Below are positions 16,312 to 25,988 of a stretch of DNA of 64,000 bases, one piece after another. Below the pieces are notes generated by a model. It was not told the origin of the DNA, did no database searches, and saw only the letters and a program-made list of their open reading frames with translations. Positions within the stretch are counted from its first letter, which is position 1. The number at the start of each line of letters is the position of its first letter. The stretch lies in NCBI GenBank assembly GCA_030765645.1, contig JAVCCE010000059.1, positions 1-64,000 of the forward strand, in the 5' to 3' direction. Source of the DNA: Candidatus Hinthialibacter antarcticus (lineage in GTDB: Bacteria > Hinthialibacterota > Hinthialibacteria > Hinthialibacterales > Hinthialibacteraceae). The position numbers were made by a program, and so were the translations under genes.

Positions 16312-18951
16312 ATGGCTAAAACGAAGGCTCGAAAACCAAACCAACCGACCCAACCCACGCATCCCTTAGACCGTCTGTATAACAAGGGATATTTTCATGG
16401 CGAAACCAGCGGCTACGGCAAAGAAGGCTACGCCGAAGAACGCCCCGACCGTTCCGCGTTAATTCAAGCCGTCAAACAATACGTTCGCGATTCGGCGCGA
16501 TGGCTGGATGTCGGGTGCGCGTATGGATTTCAGATCGAAGAAGCCGCCAAGGCGGGGTTCGACGCGTGCGGCGTTGACATTAGTTCGTATGCGTTAGGGC
16601 AGTATAAAAACGGCGCGAAAAGCGCCGCGCAAGCGGTGGCGGAACAGTTGCCGTATGTGAACGGGTCGGTTGATGTGGTTTCGGCGTTTGATTTGGTCGA
16701 ACACCTCCATGACCCGGCAGCGTTTATTGATGAGGCCGAACGGGTGTTGTCCACCAGCGGTGTTTTGTTGATCGCGACGCCCGATCCCATTTATTTTAAA
16801 CGGCCTGAACCGACGCATGTGTTTGAGCGGCCTCCATCATTTTGGGCGCATGAACTGGTGCGGCGCGGCTTCACCCTGGCGGTGAGGTTTGGCGCGAAAC
16901 CCTATGAAGTAGAAATCGCCGCCGTCAAAACGCCGACCGAACATTGGGCGGCGTTCAAACGGGAATTTGAATCACAGACCTTCCCGGCTGCTTCGCTGCT
17001 TGAATCAAACGGCGTCCATGCAGCAGTGCGAAATGCCTCCAGCGAGAGCCTTTGGCATGACGGCGACCGGTTGTATGCGCTCAACGCCGACGCCGCGCCT
17101 GTTCGTTTGCGGGTTGAATTTGAGTCAGACGAAGAACGCCATTTTGACGTATTCTTCGGCGACTTAAAGTTGCGCTATGCGGGTTGCAGACAAACAAGCC
17201 CTTCCCGCGTTCATACGTGGCATTCCGTTTCGTTTTCGCCTGGAGGGCGCGAGCTCTCGCTGGTGAACGGCGGCGACGGCATTGCGGGAACCTGGCGGCT
17301 GATTGCGGAACCCATCGCCCGCGAAGACTACACCCTCGAACTCGCCTTCGACCATTATCAACGCTACCGTTTCGTTTCACAAATTCTTCCTCATATCGCG
17401 CCGGACGCAAAACGAATTCTTGACGTCGGCGGCGCGTTGGGGCGCTTGCCGTTGTTTTTCCCTGATGCGGAAATCGAAGTAATTGATTGTTCGTGGGAAG
17501 ACGCGCCCTGGGCGCGCATCTATGACGGCTCTCGTTTGCCCTATGACGACGCTTCGTTTGACGCGGTGGTGTCGATTGACACGCTTGAGCATGTCCCGCC
17601 GCAACAACGGGAACCGTTTCTACAAGAAGTGGCGCGGGTGTCTCGCGATGCGGTTTTGATCTGCGGGCCGTTCCATGATCCTGACGTGATCCAGGCGGAA
17701 GCCGCGCTGCGCGACTTCGCCGAGACGCAATTGGAACTCAATGACCGCTTTCTGCATGAACACGCCGAGTATGAATTGCCTCCGGTTTCTCTGGTCAGCG
17801 AAGAGTTGACTGATCTGGGGTATTCAGTGATGGGATTGCCCAACGGGTATTTGCCGCGTTGGCTGGCGATGCAATGCGCGGAGTTTATTCTCGGCAAGTC
17901 GCCCGAGTCGGCTGGCGCGAAGGCCCGCGTCAATAAACTCTATAACGCGAACTATTATGATTTCGATAATTGCACCCCGGCCTATCGCATTGCCGTCATC
18001 GCCACCCGCGAGCCGCTGCCGGATGATGCGAAACGCTCGTTGTCTTCCTTGATTTCCCGGGGCGGTTCAAACGACGGCGGGATGTGGAACATCGCCAACC
18101 TGGCGGCGTCGATTGGACAGTTCCGCTTAGTCCATGAGCAAGAGTCTCACTTGCGCCAGCGCAGCATGCAACAAGACCAACTTCTTAAACATATTCAGAA
18201 TCTAGAAGAGTCGCTGCATCGTTCGCAAACCCGCAACGAGAATTTACATGAGCATACAGAAAACCTCGACCAGCTGCTGAAAGAACTGCATACGCACATG
18301 CGTCAACAAGACGCGAGCGTAAAAGCGTTAATTGCCCAACAAGATGTGAGCGCTAAAGCACTAATCACACAGCAAGACGCGAGCGCTAAAGCACTAATTG
18401 CCCGACAAGACGCCGGACATATTAGCCATATCAAGAATTTGGAACACGCAAAAAACGAAACCGTAAAACACGCGGAAAACCTTGAGCAGCACGCGAAAAA
18501 CGTCGAGCAACACGCGAAATATACCGAGCAACTTTTGGCGGACCAACAAAAGCACGCTTCAAACCTGCAAGCCATGTTGCAAAACATGGAGGGGCTTGTT
18601 CAGCAAAAGGGCGAAGAAACCACCGAGCGGGATGCGTACATTCAGTCATTGCGCGAGCGCGTAATTCAACTGGCCAGCAAGTCGCTTTCGATTGCCGCGA
18701 GCGATGCGAGTTCGAGCCGGTCGGAGATCGAGATTGCGCTAACCAGTTTGATCTCGATTGTTTCAGAACTCGGCGGTGACAACGGCGGCTTATCGGACGC
18801 GCTGAACTCGCTGCTGCATCAAGTGGGCGGCGCCTTAGAAGAACGAGACAACTTGCGCGAGCGTCTCGAAAGTTATCAGCGGTCGCGTCGCTATCGCTTT
18901 TTACGTCGTCTCGGTTTGGCGCCGAAGTTGGAGGACAGTCCGGCTGAATGA
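16312..18951 (+). CDS. Tandem SAM-dependent methyltransferase with C-terminal coiled coil
   Basis: An 879-residue protein starting MAKTKARKPN at ATG 16312 (an upstream TTG is less likely). The first domain (~20-190) has the SAM motif WLDVGCAYGFQIEEAAKAG and FDLVEHLHDP. A second (~360-470) has ILDVGGALGRLPLFFPDAEIEVIDCSWE and VVSIDTLEHVP. Both resemble Methyltransf_11. A beta domain of ~190 residues lies between them. Residues ~605-840 are a long coiled coil including degenerate repeats around QQDASVKALI. This resembles chain-length regulators such as WbdD, which pair a modifying enzyme with a coiled-coil ruler beside a Wzt-like ATPase. The analogy is mine and untested. The stop overlaps the next start by 4 bp (ATGA). 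Confidence 0.82.
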   Translation: MAKTKARKPNQPTQPTHPLDRLYNKGYFHGETSGYGKEGYAEERPDRSALIQAVKQYVRDSARWLDVGCAYGFQIEEAAKAGFDACGVDISSYALGQYKNGAKSAAQAVAEQLPYVNGSVDVVSAFDLVEHLHDPAAFIDEAERVLSTSGVLLIATPDPIYFKRPEPTHVFERPPSFWAHELVRRGFTLAVRFGAKPYEVEIAAVKTPTEHWAAFKREFESQTFPAASLLESNGVHAAVRNASSESLWHDGDRLYALNADAAPVRLRVEFESDEERHFDVFFGDLKLRYAGCRQTSPSRVHTWHSVSFSPGGRELSLVNGGDGIAGTWRLIAEPIAREDYTLELAFDHYQRYRFVSQILPHIAPDAKRILDVGGALGRLPLFFPDAEIEVIDCSWEDAPWARIYDGSRLPYDDASFDAVVSIDTLEHVPPQQREPFLQEVARVSRDAVLICGPFHDPDVIQAEAALRDFAETQLELNDRFLHEHAEYELPPVSLVSEELTDLGYSVMGLPNGYLPRWLAMQCAEFILGKSPESAGAKARVNKLYNANYYDFDNCTPAYRIAVIATREPLPDDAKRSLSSLISRGGSNDGGMWNIANLAASIGQFRLVHEQESHLRQRSMQQDQLLKHIQNLEESLHRSQTRNENLHEHTENLDQLLKELHTHMRQQDASVKALIAQQDVSAKALITQQDASAKALIARQDAGHISHIKNLEHAKNETVKHAENLEQHAKNVEQHAKYTEQLLADQQKHASNLQAMLQNMEGLVQQKGEETTERDAYIQSLRERVIQLASKSLSIAASDASSSRSEIEIALTSLISIVSELGGDNGGLSDALNSLLHQVGGALEERDNLRERLESYQRSRRYRFLRRLGLAPKLEDSPAE

Positions 18952-20759
18952 GAGTCCTTCAAGTCATCCATGATTTTTTGCCAAACCATCAAGCCGGCTC
19001 TGAATTATATTGTTACCACTTGAGCAAAGCATTGCAGCGCCGGGGCCATGATGTCTCTCTGTTTTATAGTGAGATTGACCATGAACGCGCTGCATTTTCG
19101 ACGCGGCGCGGCGAGTTTGACGGCCTGCCTTTCGTCGAAATTGTTAACAACCATTCCTATCAGTCATTTCAGGAAACCTATCTCAATCCAGTCGTTGAAC
19201 GCGCGTTTGGCGACTATTTAGATGAATGGGCGCCCGACGTGGTACATTTTCATCACCTGCATTCGTTATCGTATGGTTGCATTGACGCGTGCTATCAGCG
19301 CCGCTTGCCGATAGTGTTTACGCTGCATGACTATTGGCTGACCTGTCCGCGCGGCGGCGGGCAGCGCTTTCGCGGCGAAGGCATGGTCTGCCATGAGGTC
19401 GATCCGTCTTTGTGCGCGCAGTGCGTATCTCGTTATGCGTATTCGCTGAGCGGCGCGTCCCGCTGGATCAAGCGCATTCTGAACCGGCTCGATCATCCTA
19501 GCGATCCGACCTTGTTGCCGAAGATGCAGCGCGGCAAGATCAATGCGCAACAAAAGAACTTTGTCGCTCCAGGAACGCTGACCGTCGGCGATCAGGCGCG
19601 CGAGGCGCTGTTCGCGCACCCGCCCGCCTCTATCGCGATTCGCTGCAAGACGCCGTTTGCGTCGCAACTGTTGTTTTCGATTGCGATGGACCCGAGCACC
19701 TACGATCAAAGCGGCGCCGGAGTGTTGTTTCGCATTCGTAAAAACGGCGAGACGATTTTTGAGCGCTCGCTTCACGCAAAAATAAATTCGGATGATCGCG
19801 GTTGGCATGATGAGTCGCTTCTGCTTGAGGCGTCCGCAAAATCCTACACGCTGACTTTCGAGACAGAGGCCCATTCCAGCGACAGTAATGAATTTTGCGC
19901 GGCGGCGTGGGGCGAGCCGCGATTGGTTTCAACCCAACCGCAGCAATACGCGCCTAGTTTGACTGCGCAATTTCGGGCGTGGGGTGAATCGGTCTTAGGG
20001 CGAATGCAAGGCGCCCGCTTGCGTTCACAGGTAGAGGCGCGGCGCAGCAAGACGCTGGCTCTGTTTGAACAGATTGATTTGTTTGTCGCTCCTTCGCCGT
20101 TTTTGCGAAAAACATTTATTGATTATGGAATGCCGGAAGAGAAGATCGTGTTTTCTGATTACGGTATTGCCGATCTTGGATACCAGCCAGCGGCGACGCC
20201 GCCTCAGCGCCCCATTCGCTTTACCTATGTTGGCACCTTGGTCGAACATAAGGGCGTCCATGTGCTGATCGAGGCCTTCAATCGCTTGCCGCGCGACGGA
20301 GCCATTTTGAATGTGTTTGGCTCGATGGATGAATTCACCGGCTACGTGAAGCGCATCCAAAATTTAATCGCTCACCCCGGCGTTCGCTTGCGGGGCAGGG
20401 CGGAGAACAAAGACGTTCCTGGAATCCTCTCGGAAACAGATGCGCTCATTGTCCCCTCAATCTGGTTTGAGAATTCACCAATCACCATCCATGAAGCGTT
20501 TTTGGCGCGCGTCCCGGTGATTACCTCTAACTTTGGCGGCATGGCTGACTTGGTGCAGGACGGAAAAAATGGATTGCTGTTTGACGTCGGCGACGTTGAA
20601 GCGCTGTCTGCCTGTTTGCAGCGTTGCGTGGATGATCCGCAACTGCTCGAACGATTGAAACCAAACCCTGCGTCCGTCAAAACGCTTGACGACGACGGGA
20701 AATGGATGGAAGAACAATATCAGATTATCCAGCGAAGGAAAGAAGAAACTCCCGCGTAA
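18948..20759 (+). CDS. Glycosyltransferase family 4 with large central insertion
   Basis: A 603-residue GT4 enzyme. The N-terminal GT-B half is clear: MRVLQVIHDFLPNHQAGSE, DVVHFHHLHSLSYG and IVFTLHDYWLTCPRGG. Unusually, residues ~185-345 insert a beta-rich module (VGDQAREALFAHPPAS to FCAAAWGEPRLVS) absent from standard GT4 proteins. It looks like a lectin- or jelly-roll-type domain. The C-terminal half has FTYVGTLVEHKGVHVLIEAF and ALIVPSIWFENSPITIHEAF with the catalytic-site glutamate. It is translationally coupled to the double methyltransferase gene (4-bp overlap) and ends the operon just before tRNA-Leu. The insert may bind acceptor glycan. Confidence 0.87.
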   Translation: MRVLQVIHDFLPNHQAGSELYCYHLSKALQRRGHDVSLFYSEIDHERAAFSTRRGEFDGLPFVEIVNNHSYQSFQETYLNPVVERAFGDYLDEWAPDVVHFHHLHSLSYGCIDACYQRRLPIVFTLHDYWLTCPRGGGQRFRGEGMVCHEVDPSLCAQCVSRYAYSLSGASRWIKRILNRLDHPSDPTLLPKMQRGKINAQQKNFVAPGTLTVGDQAREALFAHPPASIAIRCKTPFASQLLFSIAMDPSTYDQSGAGVLFRIRKNGETIFERSLHAKINSDDRGWHDESLLLEASAKSYTLTFETEAHSSDSNEFCAAAWGEPRLVSTQPQQYAPSLTAQFRAWGESVLGRMQGARLRSQVEARRSKTLALFEQIDLFVAPSPFLRKTFIDYGMPEEKIVFSDYGIADLGYQPAATPPQRPIRFTYVGTLVEHKGVHVLIEAFNRLPRDGAILNVFGSMDEFTGYVKRIQNLIAHPGVRLRGRAENKDVPGILSETDALIVPSIWFENSPITIHEAFLARVPVITSNFGGMADLVQDGKNGLLFDVGDVEALSACLQRCVDDPQLLERLKPNPASVKTLDDDGKWMEEQYQIIQRRKEETPA

Positions 20760-20809
20760 TCCCTTGGCGTTTTGTGGAGAGAGTGAATACAATACTCGAC
20801 GGTGCTCAT

Positions 20810-20891
20810 GCGAGGATGGCGGAATTGGTAGACGCGCTAGATTTAGGATCTAGTGGCCTAGGCCGTGAGGGTTCGAGTCCCTTTCCTCGTA
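20810..20891 (+). tRNA. tRNA-Leu (anticodon TAG)
   Basis: An 82-nt class II tRNA. The acceptor GCGAGGA pairs with TCCTCGT (G1-T72 wobble). The anticodon arm CTAGA-TTTAGGA-TCTAG gives anticodon TAG at 20844-20846, which decodes CUN leucine codons. The long variable arm and the T-arm (GAGGG TTCGAGT CCCTT) fit tRNA-Leu. The terminal CCA is not encoded. Confidence 0.95.
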
Positions 20892-20938
20892 TTTTCCCGC
20901 TTCATATAAAAATTTGGCAATCAGTATAATTGTTCTCT

Positions 20939-23152
20939 TTAACGTGAATCGAGCCGCTCGCGTACTGCCTTGTTTAATTGCAACGGCGTGAACGGTTTTT
21001 GTAAGAGATGAACGCCTTCGTTAACCGTCCCGTTATGGACCACGGCGTTTGCGGTATAGCCGGAAATAAACAATACCGGCAAATCCGGTTGTTTCAGCAA
21101 AAGCGCGTCGGCTAACTCTCTCCCGCTCATATAGGGCAAGACTACATCGCTTAATAATAAATCGATCCGAATCTCAGACGTCTGAAATGCCTCAATCGCT
21201 TCATCCGATTGGCGGGCGGCAATGACGTTGTATCCATTTTCTTTTAAAGTTTCAAAAATGAATTCGCACGCGGCGGAGTCATCTTCGACCAGTAAAATCG
21301 TTTCGCATCCGCGTTTTATTTCAGGGATTGTTGATGCTGCCTGAGTCGGCTCTGCAATGTGGTTGGAGCGTTTGAAATAGAGTTTAAATATGGTCCCTTT
21401 TTCTAATTCACTATAGACTGAAATATGGCCGTGGTTTTGTTTGACGACGCCATACACGGTTGAGAGACCCAGCCCGGTGCCTTTTTCAGGATTCTTTGTG
21501 GTGAAAAACGGTTCAAAAATATGGGGAAGCGATTGGCTGTCAATGCCGGAACCGGTGTCGCTGATTGACAAGAGAATGTAGGCGCCTGGTTCAATGTTGA
21601 ATTTCCGTTTCGCATACGATTCATCCAGTACGATGTTCGTGGTTTCAATCGTGATCGCTCCGCCTTTCGGCATGGCGTCTCGCGCATTCAAGGTCAAATT
21701 TAAGACGATTTGCTCCATTTGGCTTGGATCAAATGTGATTAAACCCAGGTCAGGTTCCAAATATAAATGTAGCAAAACTGTTTCACCCCAAAAACGCTTG
21801 AGCATTTTTTCACTTTGCTGCAATAGTTCATTTAAGTTGAATTCTTTTGGTTGAATCATTTCTTTGCGGCTGAATGCGAGCAGCTGCCGGGTGACGGCCG
21901 CCGCTTGTTCGCCGGCATGGATGATCTGGTCTAAATCAGATTGTATGGGATGGTCTTTATCGAGGCGCTCTTTGGCGAGTTCGCCATAGCCGGTCACGAC
22001 CAGCATTAGATTGTTAAAGTCGTGGGCAACGCCGCCGGCAAGTTGCCCGATGGCTTCCAACTTTTGCGCTTGAAGCAGTTGTCCTTCCAGTTCGGTTTCG
22101 CGGGTGGCGTCGCGCATGACGGCGACAAAACTCACCATCGCATGATTGTCGTCAAAGACGGGAGAAACAGTCAAATCGCAAGGGAATGTTTTTCCATCTT
22201 TGCGTTTGCTAAAAATCCGGTCTTTCCACATTTGGCCGTTTCGCAATGTGTTCCAGATATTCTCGTGAAATTCATCGCTGTGTTTGTCGCTATAGAGAAT
22301 ATGGGGCGTTTGACCGAGGGCTTCGTTTTTTGAATATCCGGTCGTGGTTTCAAAGGCTTCATTTACATATTGAATTTCGCCGTCGGTGTTTGTGATTAGC
22401 ACGCTTTCGGCTGCGTGTTCAATCGCTTTGACCAGCATAGCGTTTTGTTGCAGAGCGCTTTTGAATTCGGAAATATCAAGCGCCGTGAATACCATGCCAT
22501 CTGAGAGATTGGCTGGATTCAGTGCGGATGAACTGAGCAGCAAATCGAAGATGCTTCCATCTTTTCGTTTCCATTGCGTTTCAACGGTCCCGATGCCGTG
22601 ATTCTCTACTTGGGGGTGTTTAATCGCTCCAACGCGAATGTATTCCTCTTCGCTTGGGTATAGAAAACGAGCATTGTGATTGTGTAGCTCGCTTTTTGAA
22701 TACCCAAGCATTTCTGACAGGCGCTCATTGCTCCAATTGATAACCCGGTTGTTGACGGAACCGATGCCAACCGGGGCGGCGCGCACCACGCTTTTCAACA
22801 TGGCTTGGCTTTCTTCTAAGTCTTGAACGGTCTTTCGAAAGCGTTGAGAAATGGAGAAAAAAGATTCTGAAATCAAGACAAGGCAAATTGAAACGATAAT
22901 TAGTGTTTCCGTCGATCGCCAAAAATTGCTTGATTGGTAATAAAAGATGATCAGGCAGAGCACAATGCTGATTGCTAAACCTATCAAATAGTAGCGTTTT
23001 TTGAATTGTTGAGAGGCTGTAAGTACCGGAAGAATGGTGAAGAACATACAATCGCCAAGGATTATATCTAGAAAGAAGTAGCAAGCGCAACCTAATAGAA
23101 AAGCGCTTGAGATAGATATAAGCATAGCGCGTAGCACTGATGAAGAAGTCAT
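20939..23152 (-). CDS. PAS-domain hybrid sensor histidine kinase with C-terminal receiver
   Basis: A 737-residue membrane sensor. Order: three or four N-terminal hydrophobic segments (~10-95); two PAS domains (~118-235 and ~240-355, with GYSKSEL and GYSKNEALGQTPHILYS); HisKA with the phosphoacceptor in GGVAHDFNNLMLVV near 380; HATPase (N box LNLTLNARDAM, then DTGSGID and GTGLGLSTVYG); and a C-terminal receiver (~615-735) with ILLVEDDSAA, LLLSDVVLPYMSG holding the phospho-Asp, and LLQKPFTPLQL. The HDFNN variant places it in the group of hybrid kinases that phosphorylate their own receiver. No separate response regulator is adjacent, so the output partner is unknown. Confidence 0.92.
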   Translation of the reverse strand: MTSSSVLRAMLISISSAFLLGCACYFFLDIILGDCMFFTILPVLTASQQFKKRYYLIGLAISIVLCLIIFYYQSSNFWRSTETLIIVSICLVLISESFFSISQRFRKTVQDLEESQAMLKSVVRAAPVGIGSVNNRVINWSNERLSEMLGYSKSELHNHNARFLYPSEEEYIRVGAIKHPQVENHGIGTVETQWKRKDGSIFDLLLSSSALNPANLSDGMVFTALDISEFKSALQQNAMLVKAIEHAAESVLITNTDGEIQYVNEAFETTTGYSKNEALGQTPHILYSDKHSDEFHENIWNTLRNGQMWKDRIFSKRKDGKTFPCDLTVSPVFDDNHAMVSFVAVMRDATRETELEGQLLQAQKLEAIGQLAGGVAHDFNNLMLVVTGYGELAKERLDKDHPIQSDLDQIIHAGEQAAAVTRQLLAFSRKEMIQPKEFNLNELLQQSEKMLKRFWGETVLLHLYLEPDLGLITFDPSQMEQIVLNLTLNARDAMPKGGAITIETTNIVLDESYAKRKFNIEPGAYILLSISDTGSGIDSQSLPHIFEPFFTTKNPEKGTGLGLSTVYGVVKQNHGHISVYSELEKGTIFKLYFKRSNHIAEPTQAASTIPEIKRGCETILLVEDDSAACEFIFETLKENGYNVIAARQSDEAIEAFQTSEIRIDLLLSDVVLPYMSGRELADALLLKQPDLPVLFISGYTANAVVHNGTVNEGVHLLQKPFTPLQLNKAVRERLDSR

Positions 23153-23320
23153 AGAAGAAAACCATCTGATGTTGAATATGCTTTGATGTTTGTTTTTATG
23201 CCAGTGTGCGTATTTTTTGCGACTTTTTGTGTTTTCAATAATTATAGTATACTTGGATGCGGGTGTAAAAGAAATATGTCTATTATGCAGAATTTCTTGC
23301 TAAATGTTATATATTATGTT

Positions 23321-23887
23321 CTATAACATCTCAAGAAAATTGGCTAACAGGCGTTTGCCTTCGACCGTCAATATTGATTCCGGGTGGAATTGAACGCCAA
23401 AGATGGGCAGCGTTTTATGACGCAGCCCCATAATTTCGCCCTGGTCGGTTTCTGCGGTGATTTCTAAACAATCGGGGAAGGTTTCGCGCTCGACCAGTAG
23501 GGAATGGTATCGGGTGGCTACGAATGGATTGTCGAGGCCTTCGAGGATGCCCTGGCGTTTGTGATAAATCAGCGAGGTTTTGCCGTGCATAATGCGGTCA
23601 GCGCGTTTAACGACGCCGCCAAAATATTGCCCGACGGCTTGATGGCCTAAGCAGACGCCAAAAATGGGTTTGGTTTGATGAAAGCGCTCAATCACCGCAA
23701 GTGAGATGCCCGCGTCATCCGGCGTACAGGGGCCGGGCGAGATGAGGATGCCTTTGGGGTCTTTCGCGGCGATTTCATCCGGCGTGATTTCGTCGTTGCG
23801 AAACACTTCCATCTCGGCGCCGAGTTCGCCCAGATATTGCACCAGATTATACGTAAACGAATCGTAGTTATCGAGAACGAGCAGCAT
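23321..23887 (-). CDS. trpG: Anthranilate synthase component II, glutamine amidotransferase
   Basis: A 188-residue class I glutamine amidotransferase that makes ammonia for anthranilate (or p-aminobenzoate) synthesis. It opens [20 protein letters not shown]. The oxyanion motif is [14 protein letters not shown], the nucleophile Cys is in [11 protein letters not shown], and the His/Glu pair is in [10 protein letters not shown]. It lies 2 bp after trpE on the same strand, so the two subunits are co-translated. In many bacteria one such protein serves both TrpE and PabB, so a dual role is possible. The remaining trp genes are not in the window. Confidence 0.92.
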   Translation of the reverse strand: MLLVLDNYDSFTYNLVQYLGELGAEMEVFRNDEITPDEIAAKDPKGILISPGPCTPDDAGISLAVIERFHQTKPIFGVCLGHQAVGQYFGGVVKRADRIMHGKTSLIYHKRQGILEGLDNPFVATRYHSLLVERETFPDCLEITAETDQGEIMGLRHKTLPIFGVQFHPESILTVEGKRLLANFLEML

Positions 23888-23889
23888 AA

Positions 23890-25374
23890 TTATTCCTTCG
23901 AACTTTCCGCCAGTTCAATCGCCCGCAGCATCGCCCGGCTTTTATTCATACACTCTTTATATTCTAACTCCGGTTCCGAATCCGCCACGATGCCCGCTCC
24001 GGCTTGCACGTAGGCGGTGGCGCCGACGGTGACGATGGTGCGCAGGGTGATACAGAAATCCATGTCGCCGGAGAGGCCGAAGTAGCCCAGTGCGCCCGCG
24101 TAAGGCCCGCGTTTTGTGGTTTCGAGTTCTTCGATGATTTGCATGGCGCGAACTTTCGGCGCGCCAGTGACGGTACCCGCAGGGAAGACCGCCCGCATCA
24201 CATCGAAACCGTTGCAGCCGTCTTGCATGACGCCTTCGACATTGGATACTAAGTGCATGACGTGCGAGTAGCGCTCGACGTACATTAAGTCGGTCACTTC
24301 GACCGTGTGGAATTTGCAGACTCTGCCGATGTCATTGCGGCCCAAATCCACCAGCATAATATGTTCGGCTTGTTCTTTGGGATCGTTGATGAGTTCTTTT
24401 TCAAAGAACAGGTCTTCTTCGGGCGTTTTGCCGCGCCGCCGCGTCCCGGCGATGGGGCGGTAGGTGACGCGCTCGTCTTCGAGTTTGACCAAAATTTCCG
24501 GCGACCCGCCGACCAGACACATGTCATCGCAACGGAAGAAAAATGTATACGGCGACGGGTTCACGCGGCGTAGTGCGCGGTAAAGGTCAAGCGGAGTCGA
24601 TTTAAAATCCATCTGGTTGCGGATGCCGATGACCACCTGGCAGACGTCGCCTGCGCGGATATATTCTTTGGCTTGTTCTACTGACTGTTTGAACGCGTCC
24701 GGCTCGACGTTTGAGCGAAAGACGGGGTTGTCGTCGCGTCCGGCGCCGAAACTGGTTTGCGGAAGCGGCGCTTTTAATTTTTCGACGACTTCGTCAATTC
24801 GCTTGACCGCTTCATCGTAGGCGGCTTGAACGTCGCCGTCGATGTAGGCGTTGCTGATGACGCGAATGGTGCGGTCAAAGTGGTCGAATGCAATCACGGT
24901 GTCGGCGAAAAAGAAAACCGAATCCGGGGTCGCCATCGCGTCTTCATTATTGAAATCCAGTTTTTCAAAAAACTGGATCATTTCATAGCCAAGAAAACCC
25001 ACCAGACCGCCGTAAAACGGCGGCATATTTTCGACGGGCGCGGGTTGAAAGCGTTTGGTGAATTGTTCGAGATGGTGTAAGGGGTCTTCGCCGCGTTTCA
25101 CCGTGTGGGTGGTTTCGTTTCCATCATGGTATTCCGTCAGCGTGTCGCCGCGACTGATGAAACGGTGCGACGGGCTAAAGCCAATAAATGAAAACCGGCC
25201 CAGTTTTTCGCCATGTTCCACGCTTTCAAGCATGAAGGCATGGGGATCGTTATGCGCCAGTTTCATAAATGCGGTAACGGGTGTTTCGAGGTCGGCCATG
25301 ATGACCCGGCTCACCGGGATGCTGTTTCCCTGTTGTGAGAGGGCGTTGAATTGGTCAAACGTGGGCTGGTGCAT
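23890..25374 (-). CDS. trpE: Anthranilate synthase component I
   Basis: A 494-residue chorismate-utilising enzyme that forms anthranilate, the first step of tryptophan synthesis. The N-terminal domain opens [24 protein letters not shown], typical of TrpE, which supports the ATG at 25374. A GTG 33 bp upstream would lie at the promoter. The C-terminal chorismate-binding domain has [25 protein letters not shown] and [18 protein letters not shown]-terminal residues [17 protein letters not shown] include the region that binds feedback tryptophan. It is followed by trpG. A clear sigma-70 promoter lies 27 bp upstream of the start. No leader peptide was seen. Confidence 0.92.
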   Translation of the reverse strand: MHQPTFDQFNALSQQGNSIPVSRVIMADLETPVTAFMKLAHNDPHAFMLESVEHGEKLGRFSFIGFSPSHRFISRGDTLTEYHDGNETTHTVKRGEDPLHHLEQFTKRFQPAPVENMPPFYGGLVGFLGYEMIQFFEKLDFNNEDAMATPDSVFFFADTVIAFDHFDRTIRVISNAYIDGDVQAAYDEAVKRIDEVVEKLKAPLPQTSFGAGRDDNPVFRSNVEPDAFKQSVEQAKEYIRAGDVCQVVIGIRNQMDFKSTPLDLYRALRRVNPSPYTFFFRCDDMCLVGGSPEILVKLEDERVTYRPIAGTRRRGKTPEEDLFFEKELINDPKEQAEHIMLVDLGRNDIGRVCKFHTVEVTDLMYVERYSHVMHLVSNVEGVMQDGCNGFDVMRAVFPAGTVTGAPKVRAMQIIEELETTKRGPYAGALGYFGLSGDMDFCITLRTIVTVGATAYVQAGAGIVADSEPELEYKECMNKSRAMLRAIELAESSKE

Positions 25375-25407
25375 AACAGTTAAATACCTAAATTTGTGCG
25401 ATTTCAC

Positions 25408-25436
25408 ATTGTAGGCGCCGTAAATGCGCTTGCCAA
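25408..25436 (-). promoter_or_regulatory. Sigma-70 promoter of trpEG
   Basis: On the minus strand TTGGCA (25436-25431), a 17-bp spacer and TACAAT (25413-25408) make a near-consensus promoter. Transcription should begin near 25401, giving a leader of about 27 nt before trpE. That is too short for a classic attenuator. This position also argues against the upstream GTG as the trpE start. Confidence 0.7.
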
Positions 25437-25538
25437 GCCTCTAAACAAGCAAGCAACGATGATCGCAGTGTTTTTTTTTGGTTCTTCCGAAAACTGAGTA
25501 GTTTTTTATAAATGGAATTGAAATTTCGCTGCATGCTG

Positions 25539-25614
25539 CATGGGTACAACTCTGCTCGCTTCAGTGCGGGCTTTCAGGCCCTTTTGCACAGGCGCTTCCA
25601 GAGTTGCACCCATG
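25539..25614. repeat. Palindromic structured repeat, family 1 copy A
   Basis: The spacer between trpE and the porin gene contains a 76-bp element. Outer arms CATGGGTACAACTCTG and CAGAGTTGCACCCATG pair. Inside lie conserved segments CGCTTCAGTGCGGGC and GCACAGGCGCTTC, with an inner hairpin GGGC-TTTCAG-GCCC. Copies occur at 35916-35999, 38362-38437, 48978-49052 (inverted) and 57407-57453 (truncated). The rest of the spacer to 25988 is AT-rich with no gene. I do not recognise the family. Confidence 0.85.
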
Positions 25615-25988
25615 CCGGAATACGTTTTTGTAATCAAATACCGGATGAGCCTTATTTTTGTACTATATCCACTATTTCGAGATTGCATTCCCAAAATATA
25701 AATAATACTGTAGGCAGTATTGGGGCGTGAGTTCTAAGTCATTTTAAAATAGCACGTTATGTTTATTGCGGCGTGTTGGATTTAGGTTGAAATTCCTGTG
25801 TCATTCGTTTAAAGGTAGCCGATAGTGTGGCATTTTTTAGAAAGTGTGGTATTTAGGTAACAGTTTTGTGATGAATTTGAAGCTTTTTGATTGACGTGGT
25901 TACAAGTTCCCATAGAATGATTCATAGAAAACTTGACCCGAAGTGGTCATTCAAATGCTCTGAAAAAGAGTTAAGGAGAAAAAGTATT

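Noticed and set aside
25539-25614. Family 1 repeats as integron attC sites or CRISPR repeats
   Set aside because: They lack the attC core GTTRRRY at the right place, are scattered singly, and have no regular spacers, integrase or cas genes.
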